Source: Elmis aenea
Taxonomy: Eukaryota > Arthropoda > Insecta > Coleoptera > Elmidae
Direction: 5' to 3'
Length of the DNA stretch: 64,000 bases
Assembly: GCA_947652605.1 (NCBI GenBank)
Contig: OX393579.1
Location: 39,190,970 to 39,254,969 of the forward strand
Shown here piece after piece: positions 28,940 through 39,715 of this stretch (the first letter of the stretch is position 1; each line of letters begins with the position of its first letter). Under the pieces are notes generated by a model that was given only the letters and a program-made list of their open reading frames with translations, searched no databases and was not told where the DNA came from. Both the position numbers and the translations under genes were made by a program.

Positions 28940-31559
28940 AATTCCAATTCCAATTATAAAATCTTTATTAGTTTTTTATAATACATATATACAAACTGGT
29001 ACTATTTATCATAGTGTTTGCTTATTTTATTTTCTATTTACAAGTTTGAAGTACCTACAATCTAAGATTGTTTATCTTCAGTTTTTATTTTTACATGTTG
29101 ACTTAAAGTTAACTTAAGGCTAGTTCACTTGTGTTTTTTGTCTTTTTATTTTTGTTGCACTGTCACTTTCGTTTTATGTTCACTGTAGGAAAATTGTCAC
29201 TAAAAACCTACATTTACTCGTTCACTTTTTGTTATTTGTGCTATGTGTTTTCGTTAAAAATAGGTAATGTTTGGTAGGGTAGTTTATGTTTAAGTTTGAG
29301 TGTCGTGTTGTTGCGTCTGATTTTTGTTATGTTTTTTATTAGTGTGTTTGTGTGTGTTGTGTATGTGTTTGTGTAGAATTTGTTTGCCTGTGTTGATACG
29401 TATTCGCTTATTGTTGCTATGTTTGTTTTTTCATGTAGTGTTTGTATTCTTGTATATCCGTCTGAGTTAGTTATTAATCTTAGTATTTTGTTTTGGAATC
29501 GCTGTAGGGGGATTATTGCTGTTTTTGATATGTTGCACCATACGGGTGCTCCGTATGTGATTATTGGTCGTATTAGGGCCGTGTAAATTAGTTTTTTGTT
29601 TTTTGTGTTTAGTTCATTATTTTTAATGAGTAATGGGTAGACTGTCCTGGTTGCTGCGTATGCTTTTTTCAGTGTGTTAGTAATATGAGTTTTGTATGTG
29701 AGTCGGCTGTCGAGGTGTATGCCTAAGTATTTGGTTGTTTTGGTGGGGGTCGTTGGGGAGTTGTGTATTTTTATTGGGTCGAATGTTTTGTTGTTTGTGA
29801 ATTTTTTCGAGAAAATTATGTTTTCAGTTTTGTCTGCATTAATTGTGATTTTCCATTTATTGTAGTAATTTGCTAGTTGATCTAAGTGGATTTGGATTTG
29901 TTTATTTGCGACGATTGCGCTGAATGAGTGCGCGTAAATTGCTGTGTCGTCGGCGTATAGTGCCGTCTGAGTTTTTGCGAATTTTGGTAGATCGTTAATA
30001 AAGAATGTGAAGAGTTTGGGACCTAATACTGGGCCTTGGGGTACCCCGGCTTTAGGTTTTTTAATTGTTGAGTGGGCGTTGATGATTTTGGTTTTTATTT
30101 GTCGATCTGTTAGATACGAGTTGATTAGTTTGATTAGAATTGCCGGGAATTTGGATTGTATCAGTTTATATATTAGGCCGTCGATCCACACTTTGTCGAA
30201 GGCTTTTTCTATATCTAGCAGGACCATTGTTGTTACGTTATTTTTGTTGAAATTTATTGTTATGTCATTTGTTATTCTTGCAAGTTGATGTATGGTATTG
30301 TGTTTGGGCCTGAAACCGAATTGGTTTTCATTTGTTATTTTTAGCTTTTGCTCGATCTTGTCGAGTCGTTTAAGTATTATTTTTTCTGTTAGTTTTGATA
30401 GTGTGTTTAGTAGGCTAATCGGTCTGTAGCTGTTTGGGTTTTTTGGGTTTTTGTTGGGTTTTAGGATCGGGATGACTGTTGCTGTTTTCCAGGTTTGTGG
30501 AAAATAGTTCAGTTTTATGATGGCGTTTATTATGTAGGTTAGTTGTACTGTTGTTTTTTTACTAAGGTTTTTTAGTATTATGTTTTGTATTGTGTCTGGG
30601 CCGGGGGCTTTTCTGTTAGGTAGTGTTTTTGTTATTTGTTTTATTTCGCTCGGGGTTGTTAGCATGTGTTTGAGTGTTTTTTGATCGATGGGGTGATGGC
30701 TTTGTAAAAATTCGTGAACTTGTTTTGTTATTTTTTGTTGTTCTGTGTTTAGTTTATTGAAATCGGTGTTGTGGATTTTTTCAAAGATGTTTGCGATCGT
30801 TTCTGCTTTTTCGGTGTTTGTAATGAGTGTTTTGTTTTCGTGTTCAAGTGTGGGGATGTGTTGGTTAGAGTTTTTTAGGGCTCTGGTAAGTTTCCAGAGT
30901 GAGTTGTCTTGAGTTTTTAGTGTTAGCAGTTTTTGCGTCCACTGATTGTTTTTATGTGTTTTAATGTTTTGTTTTATTTTGTTGTTTAGATTGTTCATGT
31001 GAATTTTGTGTTGTTGAATTCCCGTTCTTTGCCACTGTTTTCTCGCTTTGTTACGGTCTTTTATATCGTTTATGATGTTTGGTGGTAGTTGTGTTTGGTT
31101 GTGTTTGATTGTTATAGTTTTTGTGTGTTTGTGTGTGGCTTTAGTAATTGCTGTTGTGAATTTTTGGACTTCAGAGTCAAGTTCAGTTTTGTTTTGAATT
31201 TGATTGTTAATCTTTATGTTTTCGTCTAGTGTTTTTCTAAATTCGGACCAGTCGGTTTTTTTGTATGATGTAATTTGTCTTGTCATGTTTTGAAAATGGT
31301 TGTTATTTACTGTGAATTTCACCGGGTTGTGATCGGAGTCTAGTTCAGGCAGGGATTCTGGGAAGCCGACGGAGGGTACATTCTTGTTGAGGATTATGTC
31401 TATTGTTGTTGGGGTAGTCCCATTTGACGGGAAGTGGGTGGGCCTGTCGGGGTACGATATGCTAATGTTATGATCGTTAGTGAGTTCGTAAAGGGTTTTT
31501 CCATTTTTGTTATTTCTGTTACAATTCCAATAAGTATGTTTCGCATTGAGATCACCGAC
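28940..31559 (-). mobile_element. 5S-inserted retrotransposon, element 4 (runs into gap)
   Basis: Third lineage at the same 5S position. The 3' tail is AATTGGAATTGGAATT after AATAAAGATT. Only the 3' UTR and most of ORF2 are visible before the 200-N gap at 31560. The reverse transcriptase is close to element 3, but the endonuclease part next to the gap is more divergent. The 5S 5' half and the element's 5' end are missing from the assembly here. Confidence 0.9.
29241..31559 (-). CDS. ORF2 of element 4, partial (5' end in gap)
   Basis: The frame is open from the gap edge at 31559 to the stop at 29241. The visible endonuclease part has GDLNAKHTYW, NGTTPTTID and LDSDHNPV. The reverse transcriptase has APGPDT, YRPISLL, LLDIEKAFDKVW, GVPQGPVLGPK and YADDTAIY. 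No internal stops were seen. The true start lies in or beyond the gap; a downstream GTG is not a plausible start because it would cut off the endonuclease. A mosaic origin is likely, since similarity to element 3 rises sharply after the endonuclease. Confidence 0.88.
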   Translation of the reverse strand, partial: VGDLNAKHTYWNCNRNNKNGKTLYELTNDHNISISYPDRPTHFPSNGTTPTTIDIILNKNVPSVGFPESLPELDSDHNPVKFTVNNNHFQNMTRQITSYKKTDWSEFRKTLDENIKINNQIQNKTELDSEVQKFTTAITKATHKHTKTITIKHNQTQLPPNIINDIKDRNKARKQWQRTGIQQHKIHMNNLNNKIKQNIKTHKNNQWTQKLLTLKTQDNSLWKLTRALKNSNQHIPTLEHENKTLITNTEKAETIANIFEKIHNTDFNKLNTEQQKITKQVHEFLQSHHPIDQKTLKHMLTTPSEIKQITKTLPNRKAPGPDTIQNIILKNLSKKTTVQLTYIINAIIKLNYFPQTWKTATVIPILKPNKNPKNPNSYRPISLLNTLSKLTEKIILKRLDKIEQKLKITNENQFGFRPKHNTIHQLARITNDITINFNKNNVTTMVLLDIEKAFDKVWIDGLIYKLIQSKFPAILIKLINSYLTDRQIKTKIINAHSTIKKPKAGVPQGPVLGPKLFTFFINDLPKFAKTQTALYADDTAIYAHSFSAIVANKQIQIHLDQLANYYNKWKITINADKTENIIFSKKFTNNKTFDPIKIHNSPTTPTKTTKYLGIHLDSRLTYKTHITNTLKKAYAATRTVYPLLIKNNELNTKNKKLIYTALIRPIITYGAPVWCNISKTAIIPLQRFQNKILRLITNSDGYTRIQTLHEKTNIATISEYVSTQANKFYTNTYTTHTNTLIKNITKIRRNNTTLKLKHKLPYQTLPIFNENT

Positions 31560-31759
31560 NNNNNNNNNNNNNNNNNNNNNNNNNNNNNNNNNNNNNNNNN
31601 NNNNNNNNNNNNNNNNNNNNNNNNNNNNNNNNNNNNNNNNNNNNNNNNNNNNNNNNNNNNNNNNNNNNNNNNNNNNNNNNNNNNNNNNNNNNNNNNNNNN
31701 NNNNNNNNNNNNNNNNNNNNNNNNNNNNNNNNNNNNNNNNNNNNNNNNNNNNNNNNNNN
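31560..31759. other. Assembly gap, 200 N
   Basis: Exactly 200 undetermined bases. It interrupts element 4, and what follows on the right does not resemble 5S rDNA or the retrotransposon. The true distance, and whether the two sides are adjacent, are unknown. More 5S units may be collapsed here. Confidence 0.95.
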
Positions 31760-33492
31760 ATTGTTTCTATTGTCAAAGTCGGGGCCTACTCCGAGAAAAC
31801 TAGGAAATTCCTACACAACGCTTATAAGAATAAGTAAAATGTAAATATCTCAGAAAATATTCATTTTAGGTATAGGTAAGTATTAAGAAAAGTTGAAGAA
31901 AAACAAAAATGCAACAAAATGACGTAATAATATACAGGGTGTTCCATTTGAAAAAATAAAGTTATTGATGTTTGAAAATTGGGAAGTTGGCACATCTATA
32001 AGAAACACCCTGTATAATATAAATTAATTTTGATGTATTTAGACTGTGACTACACCTTTTGACTTTGTATGTACAAAATATCATATGCCAATTATTATTC
32101 ATAAGGTTGTGCTCTTGACAAATATTGTACCCTGTTTTTCTGGAAATTCAAAGATTTTTTAAGATAAATTGGCAACGTCGCAAAAAAATGAAAAAAACAA
32201 AATACTGTCATATGGAGATTTTCTTGCTGAATTCGATTATGCAAAAATATACTGGGTATTCAATTAAAAAAAAATACCTTTAGTGACGCCCCACTTTTAT
32301 GAAACACCCTGTATACTTGAAACTAATTTTAAAACATGCACGTCTAGAAATACTATAAGTTTTATTAAAAACTTTTTTTTATTAAGTTGACATTAAGGGC
32401 AATAATGGACTTTATCGCACTAATGGCGCACCCTGTATATAACTGCTGTATCTATATAACTGCTGTATCGCTCAAAATTTTCACAAAAATGTAAATTTTA
32501 CGAAAACGGTTGACTTTAGACCCACATGACCTGATACATTTTGTAAAGTAGATATTAAGAGGAATCCAAAACTGTAAAAATATACAGAGTGTTCCATTTA
32601 AAATTTCAAAGTTTGAGTCCGTTTCTGGTTGAACCGGAAGTCTATTGCAACCTTAATATTTTCATCGAATCCGAAAAATACCATAACGCTCAGATACAAA
32701 ATTTCATTGTTATATCTGTAATAGTGTTCTAGATATTTGTCTGTTTCTATAGTTTTGCGCATATCTGTATAAAAACTAACCTAAAGCAATCTTCGTCTTC
32801 TGCTAATGCTAATAACAACAGATCCTCCTCTTCATCTGAAGATGTATTGGAACATATTTATTACAAAGTATTTTATACAGATCATAAAACGTAAATATGA
32901 ACCACGTGGGTTGGCTCTGAACGCAATAACACATATCCCGCATCCTCTAAACCGCGCTGGTCTAGTCAACCCCGCGATTTCCTATTTTCGCCTTAAACGC
33001 GAAATTTTTGCTCCCGCTCCCGCTATATCGCGTTGGTCTGTGGGGTTCTTAATGGTCGCGGGACGCGTTAATGTCGGGGAATCGCTGAGCCGCTCGGGGA
33101 TTTTTAGACTTAAGCGTCTGCGTAAATCAGCGTATGCGCCATTCCACTGTCTTCTCAGTGTCCAAACGTTTAAGGGTACGCGCTGGATTGATGATAAAAC
33201 ATAATATCGGAATGAATTGTTTGGAATTCCGAATTTAAAAAAAAAATCAATTTACAAATTGATAGGGGGAAACGCGTTTCTTCTTATCAGCTTCTCCTTA
33301 GTCCATATTCTTTTTTTTTGTGTTTTTACCGATAACGCTATAATAGTAACAGGACAAGCTTTCGTTTTACACAACATTATTGACTGCCTGTCAAACTTAA
33401 ACTGAATGTATTGTCAATATTTATTGATCGTGTGAGGCAAATGCAGTTTGTCAATATTTATTGACAGTATTGACTATACTGTATTGACAATA
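31760..33492. other. Cluster of broken TACAGGGTG foldback fragments
   Basis: Includes a short pair (TACAGGGTGTTCC near 31933 and ACACCCTGTATA near 32010), further ACCCTGTATA ends near 32310 and 32435, and a block at 32455-32600 matching the arm of the 9833-11741 element (CGCTCAAAATTTTCACAAAA). A GC-richer island at 32900-33190 with an open frame (32806-33204) has no recognised domain. TTGTCAATATTTATTGA is repeated at about 33411 and 33449. Confidence 0.6.
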
Positions 33493-34576
33493 TACAGGGT
33501 GTTTCTTAAATTTTGCGAAAAATTCGGCAGGTGATTCCTTACCAGAAATTAAAGGGGGTCTTGTTTATAAATGTTTTCCTTAGACATACCTTTCGGTGGT
33601 ACACCCCCCTAAAGGGGAGCGGTAAAATTGTGTTTTTATTTTATTTCTCAAATTTGGATAAATGTAGGAGAATGATATTTGGTAGATGTTTTATACTTAT
33701 TAAAAGGTTTCCCATAGTAATATTTTTAATTATCTCCCACCTTCACAGGGGGCTGATTAGTGCGACCCCTGTTGTTTTTTTTAATCAAAACTTTTTTGTG
33801 GGTTGAAATTTTGCAATTAAAAAATTCTTTTTTTAAAGAAAGATTTATTTAATTTTTTTTTTTAATTTCCTAGTTTTTCTCGTAAAACCTACAGTAGGTA
33901 CTTGAGTAAAAAATAAAATAAGTAAACATGCACCATCAAATTAATATTCCAATATAAAACGATTCATTTTGGTGGTTGCCATGGTTTGTTTATGTTCGTA
34001 TTGGGATTGGGTAGAATTGACGGGTGTAATTCATTTTGAAGTTTACGCGGCGACAACGCTAAGACGCTCGTCAATTCTACCCAATACGAGTATAAACAAA
34101 CCATGGTAACCAGCAAAATGAATCGTTTTATATTGGAATATTTGATAGTTCATGTTTACTTAATTTATTTTTTACTCAAAAACTGTAGGTTTTACGAGAA
34201 AAACTAAGGAATAAAAATAAATTAATCTTTGAAAAAACAACTTTTTAATTGCCATATTTCAACGCACCAAAAGTTCTGAAAAAAAACCAACAGGGGTCGC
34301 ACTTTTCAGCCCCTGTGAAGGGGGGAGATAATTAAAAAAATTACTATAGGCAACCTTTCAATCAATATAAAACATCTACCAAAGATCATTCTCCTACATT
34401 TATCCAAATTTGAGAAATTTTTATTTTTAAAAACCTAAAATTTTACCGCTCCGCTTTAGGGGGGTGTAACTCCGAAAGGAGACTTTAAGGAAAACATTTT
34501 ATAGGAAAGACCCCCTTAATTACTGATAAGGAATCACCTCCCGAATATTTTCGCAATATTTAAGAAACACCCTGTA
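33493..34576. mobile_element. 1.1-kb foldback element (family F1)
   Basis: Begins TACAGGGTGTTTCTTAAATT and ends with its complement at 34576. Arms of about 450 bp share AGGTGATTCCTTA, ACACCCCCCTAAAGGGG and GATAAATGTAGGAGAATGAT. The short middle contains CCATGGTTTGTTTAT..TTGGGTAGAATTGACG, also palindromic. The same family recurs at 39716-41605 and as a solo arm at 50259-50575. No coding capacity. Confidence 0.9.
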
Positions 34577-35335
34577 TATCGATCATCTGAATCCCGCTTA
34601 AGGTGTTGGGAAATTTATTCGAACAGATAGGGAAAAACCAGTGGTGTAGGGAAACCACACACAAAATGAGAGCAAAACCTGAACTCACAGAAAACGAAAA
34701 TAATACAACGCCACTGATATCCTTGTTTTGACTCTGCGATACCAACACAAACCTGGTTATTTTATTTTCGGTTTGAAGTTAGCGGGCATACTGATTTTTG
34801 ATCACCCTATACTAAGTAGTAAGTACTATACTACATTCATTGTGAACGCGAACTTACATATGTTTGCCCTAATTGTACATAGGAAATATTATATTTTATA
34901 TAACAAAACACTTTTAATTGTCAATTCTTTTTAAGTTACTTATTGTTGAATTTAACTTTTTATTGCAAGTAGTGGTTTTCATATTAATTTAATAAAATAA
35001 TAACTCGTAGTATGTCATTTTTATCCCTACTACCACTAATGTAAATGACCTTACCGTACAGCGTGCATGCATAGTAAGTGAGTCATAACGCACGGTAAGC
35101 AAAACGCACACTTGGCTAGAAACGTCAAAGAAGGCTTACGTCAAAATTGACAAGAAAACGTAATTACATGTGTATACTAGCCAAAAAGCCGTTATAATCG
35201 TAGGTATTATGTGTTCGTAGAAAAAGTAAGCTACATAACTCGAGTTGTAAAGCAATTACGCACTCGTGGAAATACGCACGAAGCCGCTTAGCGCCGAGTG
35301 CGTAATATGCTTTTTACAACTCTTGTTATGTAATA
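34577..35335. other. Non-coding stretch with a 98-bp palindrome
   Basis: No gene is seen. At 35233-35330 ACATAACTCGAGTTGTAAAG and ACGCACTCG are mirrored by CGAGTGCGTAATATGC and TTACAACTCTTGTTATGT, an imperfect hairpin that may be a small MITE. Confidence 0.55.
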
Positions 35336-36100
35336 TACGAGGGCGTATTGAAAAGTAAGGTCTCCAACGATGCCATTTCCGAACGCGAGTTGCTAGGCGA
35401 AATTTGACAACAGCGTTGCATTCCTTGGTTCCCCCACCACAGTGTAGAACCATCCGCGAGACCTTGGAACGCTAGGTCGCTGCGTAGCAGTGGTTTGAGA
35501 TGGGGCTCCCGCTTAGCTCGCCCGCCAGGTGCGAACTGCGCTCAGTCATTCGATTTTTGAATGCAAAAAAGGTTTCTCCGATAGACATTCATCGCCAGTT
35601 AGTGGAAGTATACGGTGCGAATTGTATGGACATAAAAAACGTGCGGACGTGGTGCCGGGAGTTTTCTGAGGGCCGGGAAAACGTCCACGATGAACAGCGG
35701 TCGGGGCGGCCGAGTTTGCCGGAATCAACGGCGAGCCGAATCGACGAGATGGTGCGCAATAACCGGAGAATAACTTTTCATGAGAAGTAGCCACACTCTT
35801 CATTAAGACCTTTCCTTATCCCGTACACTTCCACTAACTGGCGATGAATGTCTATCGGGGAAACCTTTTTTGCATTCAAAAATCGAATGACTGAGCGCAG
35901 TTCGCACCTGGCGGGCGAGCTAAGCAGGAGCCCCAACCTAAACGACTGTTACGCAGCGATTGAGCGTCCCAAGGTCTCGCGGATGGTTCTACACTGTGGT
36001 GGAGGAACCAAGGAATGCAGCGCTGTTGTCAAATTTTGCCTAGCAACTCGCGTTCGGAAATGGCATCGCTGGAGACCTTACTTTTCAATACGCCCTCGTA
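35336..36100. mobile_element. Foldback mariner derivative with transposase N-terminus
   Basis: Ends are TACGAGGGCGTATTGAAAAG and its complement (to 36100). The left arm to about 35610 reappears inverted at about 35820-36100. The plus-strand frame 35500-35790 encodes a mariner N-terminal region, with AKKVSPIDIHRQLVEVYG and VRTWCREFSEGR followed by DEQRSGRPS, the paired helix-turn-helix area. It stops before the catalytic domain. The right arm repeats the start of this coding region in the opposite direction. Duplicated-end structure, no active transposase. Confidence 0.88.
35500..35790 (+). pseudogene. Mariner transposase N-terminal fragment
   Basis: Ninety-six codons covering only the DNA-binding half of a mariner (SETMAR/gvQW-like) transposase: RCELRSVIRFLNAKK, HRQLVEVYGANCMD, CREFSEGRENVHDEQ and RIDEMVRNNRRITF. 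The catalytic DDD part is absent because the inverted arm begins right after it. It could bind the element's own ends in principle but cannot catalyse transposition. Confidence 0.85.
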
Positions 36101-36242
36101 CTAATACACTACTCTACAGCATCGCGTAACTTGATCCAAAAGACTACAAGTGTGTAGTGTAGAATAACGAAGGGAAACATCACGGTTAATATTTTGCGTA
36201 TCCCTGTATAAAATTAAGTAATAGAAAATAATTTACGGTTAC

Positions 36243-37055
36243 CTGCAGTAGGCTCATCTAGGTAAACTACTTGGGGATCGCCAATAAAAGCAATAGCAGT
36301 GCTTAATTTTCGTTTGTTACCACCGCTGAATTCTTTAATTTTTTTATCTAAATGCCTGTTGAAATCAAATACATTTGCCAATTTCTCTGCTATAGCATTA
36401 ACTTCTGATGGTGGTATTCCTCTTACAAGACCAAATATTTTCAAGGTTTCACGTCCTGTGAAATCTTCCAACAATGCATCGAACTGCGGGCAATACCCTA
36501 TGCATTTGTACACTCCCTGGATGTCCTTTTTTAAATTTATACCATTAACCCACACATCACCATAGGTAATTGAGATATCACCCGTCATCATTTTAAATGT
36601 TGTTGTTTTACCAGCTCCATTGATACCCAATAATCCGAAACATTCTTGAGGATTAATCCCAAGTGAAATGTCATTGACAGCTAAAAACTTTCCATAGCAT
36701 TTGGTGATTTTACGCAAGGCGATGCTGTATTGGTTTAATTCACTTTGAGAAGCTTGATTTATTTTATTTTTTTCTTCTAGTACGTCATCGTCTTCTGTTA
36801 GTTGTTCTTTTGGAGGTTTAGGCATCGAATTTCCTTGAATTTTATATTCAAGGAAATTAGCTACACCACATTCAATTAAAATTAGGAGAACAATTAAAAT
36901 TGAACCAACCAATAACATCATTAAAACATTTCTGCCGATTCCTGGATATTCCCATGTAAAGTAAGCTTGAAGTTCCTCTAAAATATAAAAATATTTTTCG
37001 ATATATATTTTTTTTGCAGCAGGGTCGTGCAAAAGAACCTGGTGCAAAATAAGCT
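36243..37055 (-). CDS. ABCA-type transporter exon (last TM helix and NBD2)
   Basis: An 813-bp exon of an ABCA-family lipid transporter. The first part carries YFTWEYPGIGRN and a hydrophobic helix (MMLLVGSILIVLLILIECG), the last membrane span. After an acidic linker comes NBD2: Walker A GINGAGKTTT, Q-loop YCPQFDAL, signature FSGGNKRKLS, Walker B VVYLDEPTAG. The exon ends GCAG/GTAACC at 36243/36242, a canonical donor. The proposed acceptor is TAAAG/AGCTT at 37055, chosen because it keeps phase with the upstream exon at 48110-48382 (all junctions phase 1). The nearby CACAG at 37061 is possible but out of phase. The rest of NBD2 must lie in exons further left, which I did not find. Confidence 0.88.
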
Positions 37056-37089
37056 CTTTACTGTGATTAAGTTTCGTAGGTAATAAAAT

Positions 37090-37200
37090 ACCTTCAGGGT
37101 CAATTCACACCGGCGCGGTGGCGATCCGCGATCATTATTATAAGTAACTTGGTTACTTATAGTGATCGCGGTCGCCACCGCCACCCCGCCGGAGTGAGTT
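37090..37200. mobile_element. CG-rich palindromic MITE next to the splice acceptor
   Basis: GTCAATTCACACCGGCGCGG..GGCGATCCGCGATCA is mirrored by TGATCGCGGTCGCC..CCGCCGGAGTGAGTT around a GTAACTTGGTTAC centre. A related palindrome lies at 49425-49575 (GTCAACTCAAACCGGCGCGA). It begins about 35 bp upstream of the ABCA acceptor, within the usual branch-point range. Confidence 0.7.
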
Positions 37201-37494
37201 TATCTTATAAGCGACTAATAAATGTAAAAATATAGTGTTATTTGTAAGTAAATTTTCGAAAAAAATTAAAAGAATATGAATAGAATTTTGTAAAATATAA
37301 AACGTCCCAAGGCCCAGTTAAGAAAGGAGGAGGGTGAAAGGGTGCTAAGAATCTTAGGGAGTACACTTTTTGCCAAGAAAGAGTATCTCATTAAAACCTA
37401 AGTAACGTTTGAGTAAATGAAGACCTTTTACCTCTGCCACCAAACCTTATCCCGCAATGGGAAGGACGATTGCGAGTCTCCATCGCCAGAAAAC

Positions 37495-38678
37495 CAGGGA
37501 CTGAGAACGGAACGAAAACGTCAAACGAAATTAACCGATTTTTTTTTAAGAACGAAAACGAAACCGAAAACGAAACTATTATTTTTCGTTCAAGAACGAA
37601 AACGAAATAAATATTTTCCAAAACCGGTTTAACCGGTTTTAACCGGTTTTGTCGCAATTTCAATTTTATTTGTTAAACACAAACGCGAATTCACCTTCTA
37701 TGCTGGGGAGACTACGAGGCAGTAAAAAATCTCACTTGAAATAAGTGAGCTTCACTTTTCTGCATATATTTACGTGAATATGTATTAACAACTTATTGTT
37801 TATACTTGCAATTTCGTGTAACACAATTAACGGTACAGATATTCTCTATTTCTAATTTGTTTTTTAGATCATCAATATAGAATATACACTTGATTGGATA
37901 TATATTATTATCAATGTGTATGTTTTATTTGCGTTTAGACATAATAATAGTATAATTTATTCTTACTTCGAAAAGGACTAATGTAAAAGAAGATTTATTG
38001 GAAGATGTGTTGCTAGTAAGATTTAACGGAATGTGAAAATGTATATTGTATGGTATGTACAAACTATAAAGTTAAAGTATATTTCAAGTTAATATAAGTT
38101 TTTTTTTAATATCTTTTTTATTTATAACATTTAGTAAATTATCCACTTGAATTCATTCTTTTGTCTTTTTAAATAATTACAGCAGGATCTTATTTAATTG
38201 AAATGCATAGATTTTTAGTACTAAAACAAATTTAAAACAGCACTTGCTATATTTTCATATTTTTAGATAAAGATCGTGTGTCTAATTTAACCTAATCACG
38301 TTGTGTTTTTGCACCTTACGGGTGTTAAACTTAATAAAATGGTTAAATGTTAATGTGTTTAACGATTTGAGAAATTTAATATGGCGATGGTTCGCCAGTC
38401 TAAAATATGCTGTCCGTGAGCATCAAACCCCATCGCCATTATATTTTAGTTGAGACGCAAATATTGTTATCGTATTTATAGAGGGTTGTAGTGACTAGAA
38501 AAAAAAATTGATTTTTTGACGACAAAAAAAAATTGTAAAACCGGTTTTAACCGTTATTATTACGGTTCACGAAAACGAAAAAAGAATTTTTTCGGTTAGA
38601 ACGAAAAGAACGAAAACGATATATTTCGTTTTCGTTCCGAACAGAAACGAACGGAATTTTTTTCGTTTTTAGTCCCTG
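37495..38678 (-). mobile_element. hAT-type non-autonomous element, copy B, with 8-bp TSD
   Basis: A 1184-bp element, CAGGGACTGAGAACGGAACG at one end and CGTTTTTAGTCCCTG at the other. It is flanked by CAGAAAAC at 37487-37494 and 38679-38686. Subterminal regions are rich in AACGAAAACG and CCGGTTTTAACCGG. Same family as 8586-12087 in the opposite orientation and free of nested insertions, so it gives the empty sites for copy A. It appears inserted in the 5' leader of the RTE-like element to its right. Confidence 0.93.
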
Positions 38679-38994
38679 CAGAAAACTGAAGTTTTTTGGC
38701 TAAGGGTAGGATGCCCTAAACAGAAATCTCTCCGGCCCTCCGGAATGGAGGTTGAGGCGATGGGCTTGCAGTTTACCACTAATAAAAAAAATAATCAAAA
38801 AATCCTGGAACAGTGCCTCAGAAATTGTATGGACTAAGGATTAAGCAAAGAAAAGGATTAATGAGAATTGGGTGTTCAAATTAAATACGAAAGAGCAGGA
38901 AGTATTTGAAAAACTGAATAAAAATGATGTAAAAATAGCAGTATTAACGGAAACCAAGAAAAAAGAAAAGGAAATGAGCAGAAATATCAGTATG

Positions 38995-39261
38995 TACAGG
39001 GTGACCTATTTTCGATGCCCATACAGGGTATCTCGGTTATTATCAGAGATAGAAAAAAACTAAGTACGTAGTCTCGATTTATTTTTTCGAGAGAAATTTA
39101 CTGCCGTAAACAGATTTTTGATACCTTTTTTAATTTTCGAAATATCTGTTAACGGCAATGAATTTCTCTCGAAAAAAATAAATCGAGACTACGTAGTTTT
39201 TTTCTATCTCTGACAATAACCGAGATACACTGTATGGGCATCGAAAATAGGCCACCCTGTA
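38995..39261. mobile_element. 267-bp foldback element
   Basis: TACAGGGTGACCTATTTTCG at 38995 is mirrored by CGAAAATAGGCCACCCTGTA ending 39261. Inner arms ATCGGTTATTATC.. and TCTCGATTTATTTTTTCGAG are nearly perfect inverted copies with a short spacer. It interrupts the endonuclease of the RTE-like remnant, which continues on both sides. Confidence 0.92.
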
Positions 39262-39715
39262 CACTTCTACAGCGGAATGGAGAAAGGTATAAGAGCCAAA
39301 GCGAGCGTTTAAATTTAATAAGTAAAAAAATGAAAAGCCCAATTAGATATTGTAACGCGGTAAACGAAAGACTGATAACAGTCAATTTAGTTCTTTACGG
39401 AAAAGAGATAATAGTGATAGGAGTCTATGCAGCTATAGATGATGCAGCAACTCAACTAAAATACGAATTTTTTGACGACTTGACGAATCTCCACAAAAAA
39501 ATTCTTCTGGGGCATTTTAATAGACGAACAGGTAAAAAATTAAAGATTTAGTAGTGGTACCATATGGGGAACATATAAAAAACAATAATGGCAGACGTCT
39601 TTTTGACCTCTGTCAACAAAAAGTATTATCAATTAAAAATCGTTTTTATCAAGATAAAGATATCCACAAATATGCATGGTTCCAACCTACCAAGAATATT
39701 CGATCTACAGGGTAT

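Noticed and set aside
16183..31559. R1/R2-type 28S rDNA elements
   Set aside because: Flanks are 5S, not 28S, and the Gag with PRE_C2HC-like region and three knuckles is Jockey-like.
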